64,000 nucleotides of DNA from Achromobacter sp. AONIH1. Its GTDB lineage: Bacteria; Pseudomonadota; Gammaproteobacteria; Burkholderiales; Burkholderiaceae_B. Positions 17,713 through 25,665 of the stretch are shown one piece after another. The first letter of the stretch is position 1; every line of letters starts with the position of its first letter. The position numbers were made by a program, and so were the translations under genes. The notes beneath the pieces were generated by a model that was given only the letters and a program-made list of their open reading frames with translations, was not told the DNA's origin and did not search any database. The stretch spans positions 6,584,944-6,648,943 of the forward strand of contig NZ_CP026124.1 of the NCBI RefSeq assembly GCF_002902905.1, in the 5' to 3' direction.

Positions 17713-18681
17713 TCAGCTCAATAACACGATGCCCTTGGGCAGCTGGCGCACATGCGCGCCGAAGGCCTCGCGGATCCGGTCGATCGCCAGATCCAGCCGG
17801 GCGATCTGGAAGCGCCCGCTGACCCGCCGCGCCGCCAGCGCATCGTCCAGCACCATGATGCGGCCGGGCCGGTAGCGGTTGATCTCGGCCACCGCCTCGG
17901 CCAGCGGCATGTCGCGGAACACCAGCATGCCCTCGCGCCAGCCCATGGCCTGCTCCAGGTCGGCGCGCGCCGGCGCCGTCACCGCTACGGCGCCGTAGCG
18001 CGCCTGCTGGCCGGCTTCCAGCGCCAGTTCGCGCGAGGGATGGCGGATATCCACGCGGCCCCGCAGGCAGGTAACCGTGACCTCGTCGCCGCTGCGGCGC
18101 AGCCCCACGCTGGCGGCGTCCAGCAGGATCTCGCCGGCGCCGGCCGCGACGGTCAGGCCCTGGCCCTGCTCGGCGCAGGTGATCGCGGCCTGCCCTTCCA
18201 GCAGTTCCAGGCGGCGCGGACCGTCGGCCACGTTCATGCGGGTGCGCGCGTCCAGTTCGACCACGGCCTGCCCGCCGTCCCAGTCGACGGTGCGCTGCTC
18301 GCCCACCGCCGTGCTGTAGTCCGCGCCCAGTCCTTCCAGGCTGGCCCACCAGCCCAACGGCGGCAGCGCGGCGGCGGCCGCTGCCGCGCCGGCCCCGGCC
18401 AGGCCCGCGCGCAGCAGCACCCGGCGGCCGGGCCGCGCCAGCGCGGCCGCCGCCGCGCGCGGATGCGCGGCGCGGAACGCCCTGCCGGCCTGTCCGATGT
18501 CCACCCAGGCGCGCCGCGCCCGCTCGAACGCCGCCGCGTGCGCGTCGCTGTGCGCGCACCATTCCCGCAACGCCAGCGCGTCGCGCCGCGTGGCCTGCCC
18601 GGACTGGATGCGCCGCACCCAGGCCTCGGCCTCGCTGTCCAGCGCCTTGGCGCCCGATTTGAAGTAGCGGCTGAAAATCAT
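17713..18681 (-). CDS. FecR-type anti-sigma factor / transmembrane regulator
   Basis: The ATG at 18681 overlaps the sigma-factor stop in an ATGA, giving 322 residues. Residues 15-60 (SEAEAWVRRIQSGQATRRDA...EWCAHSDAHAAAFERARRAW) are the cytoplasmic DUF4880 region that binds sigma. A single membrane helix spans about 88-112 and starts after an arginine cluster. The periplasmic FecR domain covers about 125-220, and residues 250-322 form the STN-like C-terminal subdomain that receives the signal from the partner STN protein. It should hold the adjacent ECF factor inactive until periplasmic signalling triggers its proteolysis. Translational coupling to the sigma gene keeps the two in balance. Confidence 0.93.
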   Translation of the reverse strand: MIFSRYFKSGAKALDSEAEAWVRRIQSGQATRRDALALREWCAHSDAHAAAFERARRAWVDIGQAGRAFRAAHPRAAAAALARPGRRVLLRAGLAGAGAAAAAAALPPLGWWASLEGLGADYSTAVGEQRTVDWDGGQAVVELDARTRMNVADGPRRLELLEGQAAITCAEQGQGLTVAAGAGEILLDAASVGLRRSGDEVTVTCLRGRVDIRHPSRELALEAGQQARYGAVAVTAPARADLEQAMGWREGMLVFRDMPLAEAVAEINRYRPGRIMVLDDALAARRVSGRFQIARLDLAIDRIREAFGAHVRQLPKGIVLLS

Positions 18682-19199
18682 CGATCCGACCTTGAATACG
18701 GCAGGCGCGCGCGGCAATAGGCCTGCGCGTGCTGCAGCTCGCGCTCCACCATGCGTACCGAAATGCCATGCCGCGCCGCCAGCTCCTTTTGCGTGACGCC
18801 GTCCAGGCGCGCCGCCAGCAGGATCTCGCGCTGGCGCTCCGGCATGCGCTCCAGCGCCCGCATCAGGGTCTGCAGCGCCTGCCGGTCCTCCGCGATCTGG
18901 GCCGGACCGGGCGCGGCGTCGGGCGTCAGCCCCAGGATCTCGTCGGCCTCGGCGCGCGTCAGCCTTTCATCGCCCGAGCGCGCGTAGTCGGCGGCGATGT
19001 GGAAAGCCATGCGGTAGATGTAGGCCTCGGGCTGCCGCACCGCCTCGGGCGCGGCGACGCCGTCCAGCTTCAGGTACGCGTCCTGCAACGCGTCGCCCGC
19101 CAGCTCGTCATTGCCCAGGCGGGCGGAAAGGCGGCGCTTGAGCCGGTCATAGTGGGTGACCAGCGACTTGCGCAACGAAGCCAGGCCGCCGTCCTTCAT
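18678..19199 (-). CDS. ECF sigma factor (FecI-type) of the surface-signalling locus
   Basis: The start is placed at ATG 19199 because AGGGA lies eight bases before it; an ATG at 19217 is the alternative. The protein has 173 residues. Region 2 includes LVTHYDRLKRRLSARLG and PEAYIYRMAFHIAADYAR, and region 4 includes MPERQREILLAARLDGVTQKELA and SVRMVERELQHAQAYC. It belongs to the FecI group that is switched by outer-membrane or periplasmic STN proteins. It ends in a four-base ATGA overlap with its anti-sigma gene. Likely targets are its own locus and the exoprotein gene, which is inferred from clustering. Confidence 0.93.
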   Translation of the reverse strand: MKDGGLASLRKSLVTHYDRLKRRLSARLGNDELAGDALQDAYLKLDGVAAPEAVRQPEAYIYRMAFHIAADYARSGDERLTRAEADEILGLTPDAAPGPAQIAEDRQALQTLMRALERMPERQREILLAARLDGVTQKELAARHGISVRMVERELQHAQAYCRARLPYSRSDR

Positions 19200-19265
19200 G
19201 GGGCCGGTCCCTGGCATGGCGGACCGGGATGGCGGTCCTGGCGGAACGCGTCCGCGCTCTTGCCG

Positions 19266-19934
19266 TTATGCAAGACAATCTCCGGTGGCCGCGGCCTGCC
19301 CAGGCCGGATCACAAAGGTGATGGGCTGGCCCACGCCCGGCGGCGCGGCCTCGTCCAGTTTCAATCGTCCCAGCCGCTGCGTCAGCAGCTGATCGCGCTC
19401 GGGCGAACCCGTGGAATCCAGCAGGCGCACGCGCCGCACCTGGCCGCTGTCGCCGAACCACAGGCTGACCGCCGCGCGGTAGCTGCCCGGGCGCACATCC
19501 GGGTCGCCGCAAAGCAGCGCGCGCATGGCGGCCTGCAGCTTGCCGTAGTAGCGCTGCCGCGCCGCCAGCGTCTCGGCCAGCCCCGGCGCGGCTGTCGCCA
19601 CGGCGGCGAGCGTGAAGGTGTCCGGCGAGCCGTAGCGCGCCTGCAAGCCCGAATCGCCCAGCATCAGCCGCAGCGCCGATTCCGCCGTGTAATGCCCCGC
19701 CACGCCGCGCGAGCGCCTGCCCGCGACCAGCCCGCTGTCGTACAACCCGGAATGTCCGGTGCTGGCGGTGAAGCGCTGCAGCGCCTCGGCCAGCGGCAGC
19801 GCCGGGATGTCGAAGAAGCGCAGGCCCTGCGCGTCCCCGCCCGGCGCCGCCTGGCCGCGCGCCGCCAATGCCGCGACGAGCAGGAGGCAACGAGTCAGGA
19901 ACCGCGCGCCGCGCGCGCCTCGAAAGTGAGCCAT
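19266..19934 (-). CDS. Periplasmic STN-domain protein with TonB-like C-terminus (VreA-like signal receptor)
   Basis: The ATG at 19934 is preferred because it begins a proper signal peptide (RFLTRCLLLVAALAARGQA, cleavage near residue 29). The 222-residue product has an STN domain at about 40-102 (FFDIPALPLAEALQRFTASTG...SALRLMLGDSGLQARY), the N-terminal signalling module of TonB-dependent transducers and secretins. There is no plug or barrel. Instead, residues about 125-212 look like a TonB C-terminal energy-transfer fold (YRAAVSLWFGDSGQVRRVRLLDSTG...ITFVIRP). This compact receptor could pass a periplasmic cue to FecR. A comparable non-barrel STN receptor, VreA, occurs with sigma VreI and anti-sigma VreR in the P. 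aeruginosa PUMA3 system. The match is by architecture from memory, not by alignment. Confidence 0.85.
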   Translation of the reverse strand: MAHFRGARGARFLTRCLLLVAALAARGQAAPGGDAQGLRFFDIPALPLAEALQRFTASTGHSGLYDSGLVAGRRSRGVAGHYTAESALRLMLGDSGLQARYGSPDTFTLAAVATAAPGLAETLAARQRYYGKLQAAMRALLCGDPDVRPGSYRAAVSLWFGDSGQVRRVRLLDSTGSPERDQLLTQRLGRLKLDEAAPPGVGQPITFVIRPGQAAATGDCLA

Positions 19935-20069
19935 GGCAGGAATAGTCGAACATAGCCGTCGATGCTCACCGCGAGGACGGGAGGCGCCAGTGCTGCCGCA
20001 GCATAGTCCGGGCATGTGACCGGTACATGACGCGTCACGGCGCGAGGCCCGCGCCGCCGGCCGATGACC

Positions 20070-21305
20070 TCAGGAACCGCCGGAGCCCGCCCGCGCCGCG
20101 TCGGCGCGCGGCGCGGCCATCGCCCTCGCATAACTGGACGGCGCGGCCCGCAGATACAGCGCGGCGACGACGGCGACGCAGGCCAGATGCAGCAGCCAGC
20201 CGTCGCGAAAGCCCCCGGTGGCCTCGCGCAACGCCGCCACGATCCAGGGCGGCGCCGCCGCGATCAGGAAACCGCCGCCCTGCACATAGGAAGACAGCAC
20301 GCCGGCGCGCAGGGGATCCGGCAGATGGTCCAGCGCCACGATCAGCGACAGGGCGAAGCAGCCGCCCAGTCCCGCCCCCAGCAGCATGGCCCAGGCGATG
20401 GGCGCCGCGTCCGGCCGCCACGCCAGGGCGGCGAAACCCGCCGCCTGCAGGACCAGGGTCAGCCACAGCCAGGGCCGGCGGTCCTCGTGCTTGCGGGCCA
20501 GCACCGGCAGCAGCAACGCCGCGGCCGCCTGGCATACCGTCAGGGCCGCGAGCAGGCTGCCGCTGGCCGCCGCGCTCCAGCCCCGCTCCTGATAGAACGG
20601 CGCCAGCCACGCCACCACCGACGAATAGCCGCCGTTGACCAGGCCGAAGCAGGCCATCAGCAGCCAGACGCGCGGCCGCGCCAGATAGGTCGCGGCCGCC
20701 ATGCGGCCGGAGCGGACGGCCTCGTCGGGCGGCAGGCTGCGCGCCGCCAGCGCCAGCGCGAGCAGCGCGGGCACGGCCATCCAGGCCAGGCCGATGCGCC
20801 AGTCGCCGCTGGCGGCGGCCGCCAGCGGCGACAGCTGCGCGCCCAGCGCGCCGCCCGCCATCAGCATCGACGAGTACAGCCCCATGACCACGCCGACATG
20901 GCGCGGGAACTGCCGCTTGATGATGCCGGGCAACACGGCCTGCACCACCGCAGCGCCCAGGCCCAGCATGGCGGCGGTGCCGATCAGCTGCCAGCCGGCC
21001 GAGGCCCACAGCCGCAGCGATGAGCCGGCCGCCAGCAGCGCCAGCGCCAGCAGCACCGCGCGCCGGCCGCCAAGGCGCGCCTGCACGGCCGGCCCCGCGA
21101 AGGCCACCAGCCCCATCAGCAGCATGGGCACCAGCGTCAGCAGCGACATGCGCTTGAGATCCAGGCCGGTGTGCGCGCCAATATCGGCGGCCAGCGGGCC
21201 GATGCCGGCGATGAAGGGCCGCAGGTTCAGCGCCACCAGGGCGATGGCGGCCAGCAACAGGCCGGCGGGCGCGGGGTTCCCGGCCCGGGTTCCTGCACGA
21301 GTCAT
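20070..21305 (-). CDS. MFS transporter, CynX/NimT-like
   Basis: The protein has 411 residues with about twelve hydrophobic segments, so it is an inner-membrane major-facilitator permease. The N-terminal part (ALVALNLRPFIAGIGPLAADI) and the conserved LPGIIKRQFPRHVGVVMGLYS block resemble the cyanate/2-nitroimidazole transporter group (CynX, NimT). The ATG at 21305 is five bases past the deaminase stop, so the two genes form one operon controlled by the divergent LysR gene. The partner enzyme suggests transport of a purine-like or aminated small molecule. The substrate is unproven. Confidence 0.9.
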   Translation of the reverse strand: MTRAGTRAGNPAPAGLLLAAIALVALNLRPFIAGIGPLAADIGAHTGLDLKRMSLLTLVPMLLMGLVAFAGPAVQARLGGRRAVLLALALLAAGSSLRLWASAGWQLIGTAAMLGLGAAVVQAVLPGIIKRQFPRHVGVVMGLYSSMLMAGGALGAQLSPLAAAASGDWRIGLAWMAVPALLALALAARSLPPDEAVRSGRMAAATYLARPRVWLLMACFGLVNGGYSSVVAWLAPFYQERGWSAAASGSLLAALTVCQAAAALLLPVLARKHEDRRPWLWLTLVLQAAGFAALAWRPDAAPIAWAMLLGAGLGGCFALSLIVALDHLPDPLRAGVLSSYVQGGGFLIAAAPPWIVAALREATGGFRDGWLLHLACVAVVAALYLRAAPSSYARAMAAPRADAARAGSGGS

Positions 21306-21309
21306 CGCT

Positions 21310-21783
21310 TCATGCCTGCCGGTGGATGGCCTGCTGCCATTGCGCATACAGCCCGGGCCCGCCCTGCTCCGGCACCGGCACGTGCCGGATCCGCATGGAC
21401 TGCTCTTCGAAGGGCTTGGCCAGATCGGCGTAGACCGCCGCCGTGGACAGCCCGTAGGGCGCGCCGTCGTCGTTCGAATAGGCGTAGGCCACCTCGCGGA
21501 TGCCCGCCAGCCGCATCGCCGCCATGCACATGGGACAGGGATGGCCGCTGGCATAGACCGCGCAGCCGCTCAGGTCAGGCGAGCCAAGCTTGCGGCTGGC
21601 GGCGCGCACGGCCATCAGCTCGGCATGCGCGGTGGGGTCGTGCGAGGTCAGGATTTCATTGACGCCGGTGGCCAACACCTGGCCGTCGCGCACCAGCACC
21701 GCGCCGAAGGGACGCCCGCCGGCGGCGATGTTGGCGCGGGCCAGCTCGATGGCCATGTTCAGGAAATGCAAGGTATCGCTCAT
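21310..21783 (-). CDS. Cytidine/guanine deaminase-fold nucleoside deaminase
   Basis: With the ATG at 21783, preceded by GGAG, the protein has 157 residues. It has the zinc signatures of the CDA superfamily: H53-A-E55 in PTAHAELMAVR, and P-C-x2-C in SGHPCPMCMAAM with C83 and C86. The size, the GGRPFGAVLV motif and the tail are like GuaD-type guanine deaminases. Members hydrolyse an exocyclic amino group of a purine, pterin or related heterocycle. It is the first gene of a two-gene operon with an MFS permease and faces an LysR regulator, so a catabolic role for an imported amino compound is plausible. tRNA-adenosine deaminase is less likely given the context. Confidence 0.88.
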   Translation of the reverse strand: MSDTLHFLNMAIELARANIAAGGRPFGAVLVRDGQVLATGVNEILTSHDPTAHAELMAVRAASRKLGSPDLSGCAVYASGHPCPMCMAAMRLAGIREVAYAYSNDDGAPYGLSTAAVYADLAKPFEEQSMRIRHVPVPEQGGPGLYAQWQQAIHRQA

Positions 21784-21873
21784 GTTTCTGCTCCGGGTTC
21801 GCGCGGCGACGGGCAAGCGGCGTCCGCGCCGTCGTCCGTGCTGTGGTCCGTGCTGACTATAGCGAGCGGGAGT

Positions 21874-21894
21874 AATATTTAAAAATTAAATATT
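21874..21894. promoter_or_regulatory. Perfect AT inverted repeat, likely LysR operator
   Basis: Nine-base arms (AATATTTAA and TTAAATATT) flank a three-base spacer in an otherwise GC-rich intergenic region. The site lies between the deaminase start (21783) and the LysR start (21953). It has the T-N11-A geometry of LysR-family boxes and lies where the divergent promoters must be. It is the best candidate for autoregulation and activation by the LysR protein. Confidence 0.6.
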
Positions 21895-21952
21895 CAGATA
21901 GACCATATCCATTTTTTGCATGCCATGGCATGTGGAAGGTCATCACGCCGCC

Positions 21953-22840
21953 ATGCTAGATCCGCGACTGTTGCGTTCCTTCGTCGGCATCATCGACGCG
22001 CAGAGCTTCACCGCCGCCGCCGACCGCCTGAGCATGACCCAGTCCACCATCAGCCAGCAGCTCGCGCGGCTGGAGGAACAGGTCGGCTCCGCCCTGGTCG
22101 ACCGGACCGCGCGGCCGATCGTGGCCACGGCCGCCGGCGAACGGCTGCTGGGCTATGCCCGCAGGATCCTCGCCCTGCAGCAGGAGGCGCAGGCGGCGCT
22201 GGGCGATCCGGCCGGCACCGCGCCGCTGCGCATCGGCGTGCCCGAGGACCTGGTCAACGCGGCGATGGCCGCGACCTTCCGCGATTTTTCACGACGCCAT
22301 CGGGAAATCCATCTGGACGTGACGGACGGCCTGAGCCGCGATCTCACCCAGCGCTACCGGGACGGGGAATTCGATATCGTCATCGTCAAGGAAGCCGCCG
22401 CCGGCCCCGACTGCCGGTCCTCGTTCCCGGAACCCATGGCCTGGTTCGAAAGCCTGAACGCGCCGCGCGCCTGGCCCTCCCCCGTGCCGCTGGTGACGTT
22501 TCCGCCCGGCGGGCTGTATCGCGACGCCATGTTCGAGCGCCTGGAGCGCGAGCGGCTGCGCTGGTACAACGCGTTTTCCGGCAGCAGCCTGCACAACGTG
22601 CTGATCGCGGTCGAGGCGGGCATCGGGCTGTCGCTGCTGCCCCGCAACGCCGTGACCGGCTATCGCGTCCGGCCCTATGCGCGCTTCCCCGCCGAGGCGC
22701 CGATCGTGGTATCGATCTACGCCAGGGAACGCGAGGGCATCGTGGGCGAGCTGGTGGAGCTGCTGCAAACCGTATTGGAGCGCAGACAGGGCGGCGCGCC
22801 CGGCGCGAAGGCACGCCGCCCCGCGCTCAGTCGGCGTTGA
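21953..22840 (+). CDS. LysR-family transcriptional regulator
   Basis: The 295-residue protein begins MLDPRLLRSFVGIIDAQSF. The helix-turn-helix is at residues about 18-45 (FTAAADRLSMTQSTISQQLARLEEQ), followed by the linker helix and a periplasmic-binding-fold effector domain (APLRIGVPEDLVNAAM...). It is divergent from the deaminase/MFS operon and most likely controls it. Its stop overlaps the convergent Bug gene by 14 bases, so the two transcripts share complementary 3' ends. Confidence 0.93.
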   Translation: MLDPRLLRSFVGIIDAQSFTAAADRLSMTQSTISQQLARLEEQVGSALVDRTARPIVATAAGERLLGYARRILALQQEAQAALGDPAGTAPLRIGVPEDLVNAAMAATFRDFSRRHREIHLDVTDGLSRDLTQRYRDGEFDIVIVKEAAAGPDCRSSFPEPMAWFESLNAPRAWPSPVPLVTFPPGGLYRDAMFERLERERLRWYNAFSGSSLHNVLIAVEAGIGLSLLPRNAVTGYRVRPYARFPAEAPIVVSIYAREREGIVGELVELLQTVLERRQGGAPGAKARRPALSRR

Positions 22841-23792
22841 CGCCCAGCGCCGGGATGGCCTGGTCGTAGAACGCGAGGTCGGCGTCCAGCTTCTTCTTGA
22901 ACGCGGCAGGCTCGCTGCCGACCGCCACGCCACCGACCAGGGCCAACCGCTCCTGCATCTCCGGGCTGCGCAGGATCTGCATCACCGCCTGCGCCAGCCG
23001 CGCCGAGATCTCGGACGGCAGCGCCGCTGGCCCAAGCAATCCGTACCAGGCGGACACTTCATAGCCCGGCAGCTGCTCGGCGATCGCCGGCGTGTCCTTC
23101 AGGAACGGCGAGCGGCTGGCCGTCGTCACGCCGATGGGACGCAGCTGTCCCGCACGGATATAGGACAGCGCCTCGCTTTGGAACACCAGCGACGCCGTGC
23201 CGCCGATGACGTCCGAGATCGCCTGCGTACCGCCCTGATACGGCACGCTGACGATCCGCACCTGGGCCATCTTCTTGAAAAGCTCGCAGGCCACGAAGGG
23301 CGAAGCACCGATGCCGGAATGGGCGCAGCTGAGCTGGTCCGGATGCGCGCGCGCGTAGCGAATCAGTTCAGCCAGCGTATCGATGGGCAGCTTGGGATTG
23401 ACCGCGAGAAAGTTGGGGATTTCCACCAGCTGGCTGATTGGAGTCAGGTCGCGTTGCAGGTCGTACAGGGGCTTCTTGTAGAAATACTTGTTGAAGACGT
23501 TGGCGGTCGTGCCGAGCAGCAGCGTGTAGCCATCCGGCTTGGCGCCGGCGACCTCGCGGGTGCCCAGCATGCTGCCGGCGCCGGGCTTGTTCTCGACGAT
23601 GATGGTCTGCCCCAGCTCCTTGGCGAGCTGCTGGGCCAGGCTGCGGCCCAATGCGTCGGCGGTGCCGCCGGCGGTGAAGGGCACCACCAGCCGGATGGGC
23701 TTGTCCTCCGGCCACGCGGCCTGCGCCAGCGTCGAGAGGCTGGCCGCGCAAGCGAGCCCGATCAGTTTCAGCAATAGGATTGCCGGTTTCAT
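22827..23792 (-). CDS. Bug-family TTT substrate-binding protein
   Basis: The ATG at 23792 has a GGGGAAAG ribosome-binding site and gives 321 residues. The signal peptide is LLLKLIGLACAASLSTLAQA-A. Mature Bug motifs follow: KPIRLVVPFTAGGTADALGR, IIVENKPGAGSMLGT, AKPDGYTLLLGT and IVSVPYQGGTQAISDVIGG. It lies 61 bases after an AhpD-like gene and is probably the last gene of the enolase-superfamily operon. It would capture the periplasmic form of that pathway's acidic substrate. No cognate TctAB permease is encoded nearby. Confidence 0.93.
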   Translation of the reverse strand: MKPAILLLKLIGLACAASLSTLAQAAWPEDKPIRLVVPFTAGGTADALGRSLAQQLAKELGQTIIVENKPGAGSMLGTREVAGAKPDGYTLLLGTTANVFNKYFYKKPLYDLQRDLTPISQLVEIPNFLAVNPKLPIDTLAELIRYARAHPDQLSCAHSGIGASPFVACELFKKMAQVRIVSVPYQGGTQAISDVIGGTASLVFQSEALSYIRAGQLRPIGVTTASRSPFLKDTPAIAEQLPGYEVSAWYGLLGPAALPSEISARLAQAVMQILRSPEMQERLALVGGVAVGSEPAAFKKKLDADLAFYDQAIPALGVNAD

Positions 23793-23853
23793 GTCTTTCC
23801 CCTTGTTGTGCCTGGGCGCGCGACCCCGCCGCGCCGCCATTGCCGATGCCGGT

Positions 23854-24198
23854 CTACGCCTGCTCGAACTGGTTGTAGGCCTCCAGCGCGCGGGCCGAAT
23901 ACACATAGGCCGCGCCCGCGTTCAACGCGATGGCCGTGCCCAGCGCCTCGGCGACCTCCTGCTGACTGGCGCCGGCCTGCCTCGCGGCCGCGGCATGCGA
24001 GGAAATGCAACCGTCGCAGCGGGTCGTCACCGCGACGGCCAGGGCAATAAGCTCCCGGGTCTTGGCGTCCAGGGCCTGGCCCTCGCCCAGCGCCCGGTTG
24101 AGCCCGGCGTAGGCCTGGACCACGGCGGGGTTGGCCTGCGCCAGCGCTTTGGCGCCTGTCCGCAAGTTGGCCAGTTGATCCGTCCAGTTGTTCATCAT
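23854..24198 (-). CDS. Carboxymuconolactone decarboxylase (AhpD-like) family protein
   Basis: The ATG at 24198 follows AGGAG and gives 114 residues. The AhpD/CMD core is clear: DAKTRELIALAVAVTTRCDGC followed by ISSHAAAARQAG, with the redox or catalytic C-x2-C-x3-H and the preceding Glu. A second helix pair follows (EVAEALGTAIALNAGAAYVYS). Family members either decarboxylate carboxymuconolactone or reduce peroxides through the C-x2-C pair, and sequence alone does not decide. It lies between an enolase-superfamily gene and a Bug gene, which favours a pathway enzyme or a protective peroxidase. Confidence 0.9.
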   Translation of the reverse strand: MMNNWTDQLANLRTGAKALAQANPAVVQAYAGLNRALGEGQALDAKTRELIALAVAVTTRCDGCISSHAAAARQAGASQQEVAEALGTAIALNAGAAYVYSARALEAYNQFEQA

Positions 24199-24296
24199 GG
24201 TGCTTGCTCCTGGTAGAGGGAGGATGAGCGCGGAGCATGGACACCGCATGGCCGCGCCCCGGGAAAAAAGCGGAAACAGGAATCCGGCAAGCCGGG

Positions 24297-25493
24297 TCAG
24301 TGCTTGCGCGCGTAGATCAGCCCATGCGGCTTCGGCGGATGCGCGCGCAATGCGGCCTCATCGGGTTCGGTGCCCCACCCCGGCCGGTCGGGCACGATCA
24401 GGTGTCCATCGCGGTACTGCGGCGCGTGCGTGAACAACGCGTCGTCCCAGGCCAGGCGATCGATATCGGTTTCCATGATGCGGAAGTTCGGCACCGCCGC
24501 CGCGAAGTGCGCGTTCATGAACGTGCACAAGTGCCCATAGAAGTTGTGGGGCGCGACGTTGACTTCGTGGATATCGCACAGGTCGGCCATCTTCATCGCT
24601 TGCCAGGCCCCGTTCCAGACGGTGTCGATGATGGCGACGTCCACGGCCTGCCGCCGCAGGAAGGGCAGCAGCTCGCGTCCGCCGAACAGCGTCTCGCAGG
24701 AACTGATGGGAAAGCGACTCTGCCCGCGAATGAACGCCAGCGCGTCCGGGCTGTAGCTGTCCAGCTCGACCCAGAACAGATCGAAATCCTGGATCGCGCG
24801 CAGGATCTTCAGATAGCCCTCGGTCTTGGCGTGGAAGTTCAGGTCGACGAGGATGTCGATGTCATCACCGGCGCCGCGCCGCAGCGCTTCCAGCGTGGCG
24901 CGCAGATTGCGGATCACGCGGCGGTCCACGTTCAGCTCGGGCGAGAACGGTGAGGAAAACCCGGGCCGCCAGGCGAAGGACGGGCCTTCGTCGTGGATGA
25001 ACAGGTTTGTTTTCAATGCAGAGAAGCCGCGCTCGCGCACCTGGGCCGCTGCCGCCTCGACGCCGGCCAGGTCCGTGATGGCGGGGCCATAGTGCTGCGG
25101 ATGGTTGATGCGCCATGCCGGACAGTGCGACCAGTACACGCGCAACGCATCGCGCACCTTGCCGCCCAGCACCTCGTAGCACGGCACGCCCAGGCGCTTG
25201 GCATGGGCGTCGAGCAGCGCGTTTTCCAACGCGCCGATGCCTTCGCCCACGACCCCGCCCGCTGCTGGCCGGGTGCGGGCGTAGACATCCGCGTGGAAGC
25301 GCTGCGGCCCGACATAGGACTGCCCGACGATGGCGCCCGCCAACTGCGCGATCACCGCCGACACGCCGGGTGATCCAAAGCCCTCGTCGTATTCGCTCCA
25401 GCCGGTCACGCCTGCATCCGTGCTGACCTTCACGAAGTGGTAATTGCGCCAGCCGGCATCGCAGGCCAGCGTTTCGACAGCGGTGATCTTCAT
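24297..25493 (-). CDS. Mandelate racemase / muconate lactonizing enzyme family (enolase superfamily)
   Basis: The 398-residue protein has the N-terminal capping domain (MKITAVETLACDAG...VTGWSEYDEG) and a TIM-barrel. Magnesium ligands are seen as Asp in DILVDLNFHAKT, Glu in LFWVELDSY and Glu in ISSCETLFG. A lysine in FSALKTNLF and a histidine in NVAPHNFYGH occupy the acid/base positions. The family abstracts a proton alpha to a carboxylate, leading to sugar-acid dehydration, racemisation or cycloisomerisation. The His after APHN resembles sugar-acid dehydratases more than muconate enzymes, but this is a tentative reading. It heads an operon with an AhpD-like protein and a Bug receptor. Confidence 0.9.
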   Translation of the reverse strand: MKITAVETLACDAGWRNYHFVKVSTDAGVTGWSEYDEGFGSPGVSAVIAQLAGAIVGQSYVGPQRFHADVYARTRPAAGGVVGEGIGALENALLDAHAKRLGVPCYEVLGGKVRDALRVYWSHCPAWRINHPQHYGPAITDLAGVEAAAAQVRERGFSALKTNLFIHDEGPSFAWRPGFSSPFSPELNVDRRVIRNLRATLEALRRGAGDDIDILVDLNFHAKTEGYLKILRAIQDFDLFWVELDSYSPDALAFIRGQSRFPISSCETLFGGRELLPFLRRQAVDVAIIDTVWNGAWQAMKMADLCDIHEVNVAPHNFYGHLCTFMNAHFAAAVPNFRIMETDIDRLAWDDALFTHAPQYRDGHLIVPDRPGWGTEPDEAALRAHPPKPHGLIYARKH

Positions 25494-25665
25494 CCTCTTC
25501 CCCTTTGCATGCGTCCCGTGCGTCAGGATCTTGATTCCCTATTTCTTCCAGCCATTCTCAGCGCCTTTCCCGGGCAGCGAAACTGACACTTTGAACAGGG
25601 TGCGAACCGTGCGCGGGCGCGCGGCGACGCCGGCGATGGCGCACGGGGCTTGCCCGCCGCGCGCC

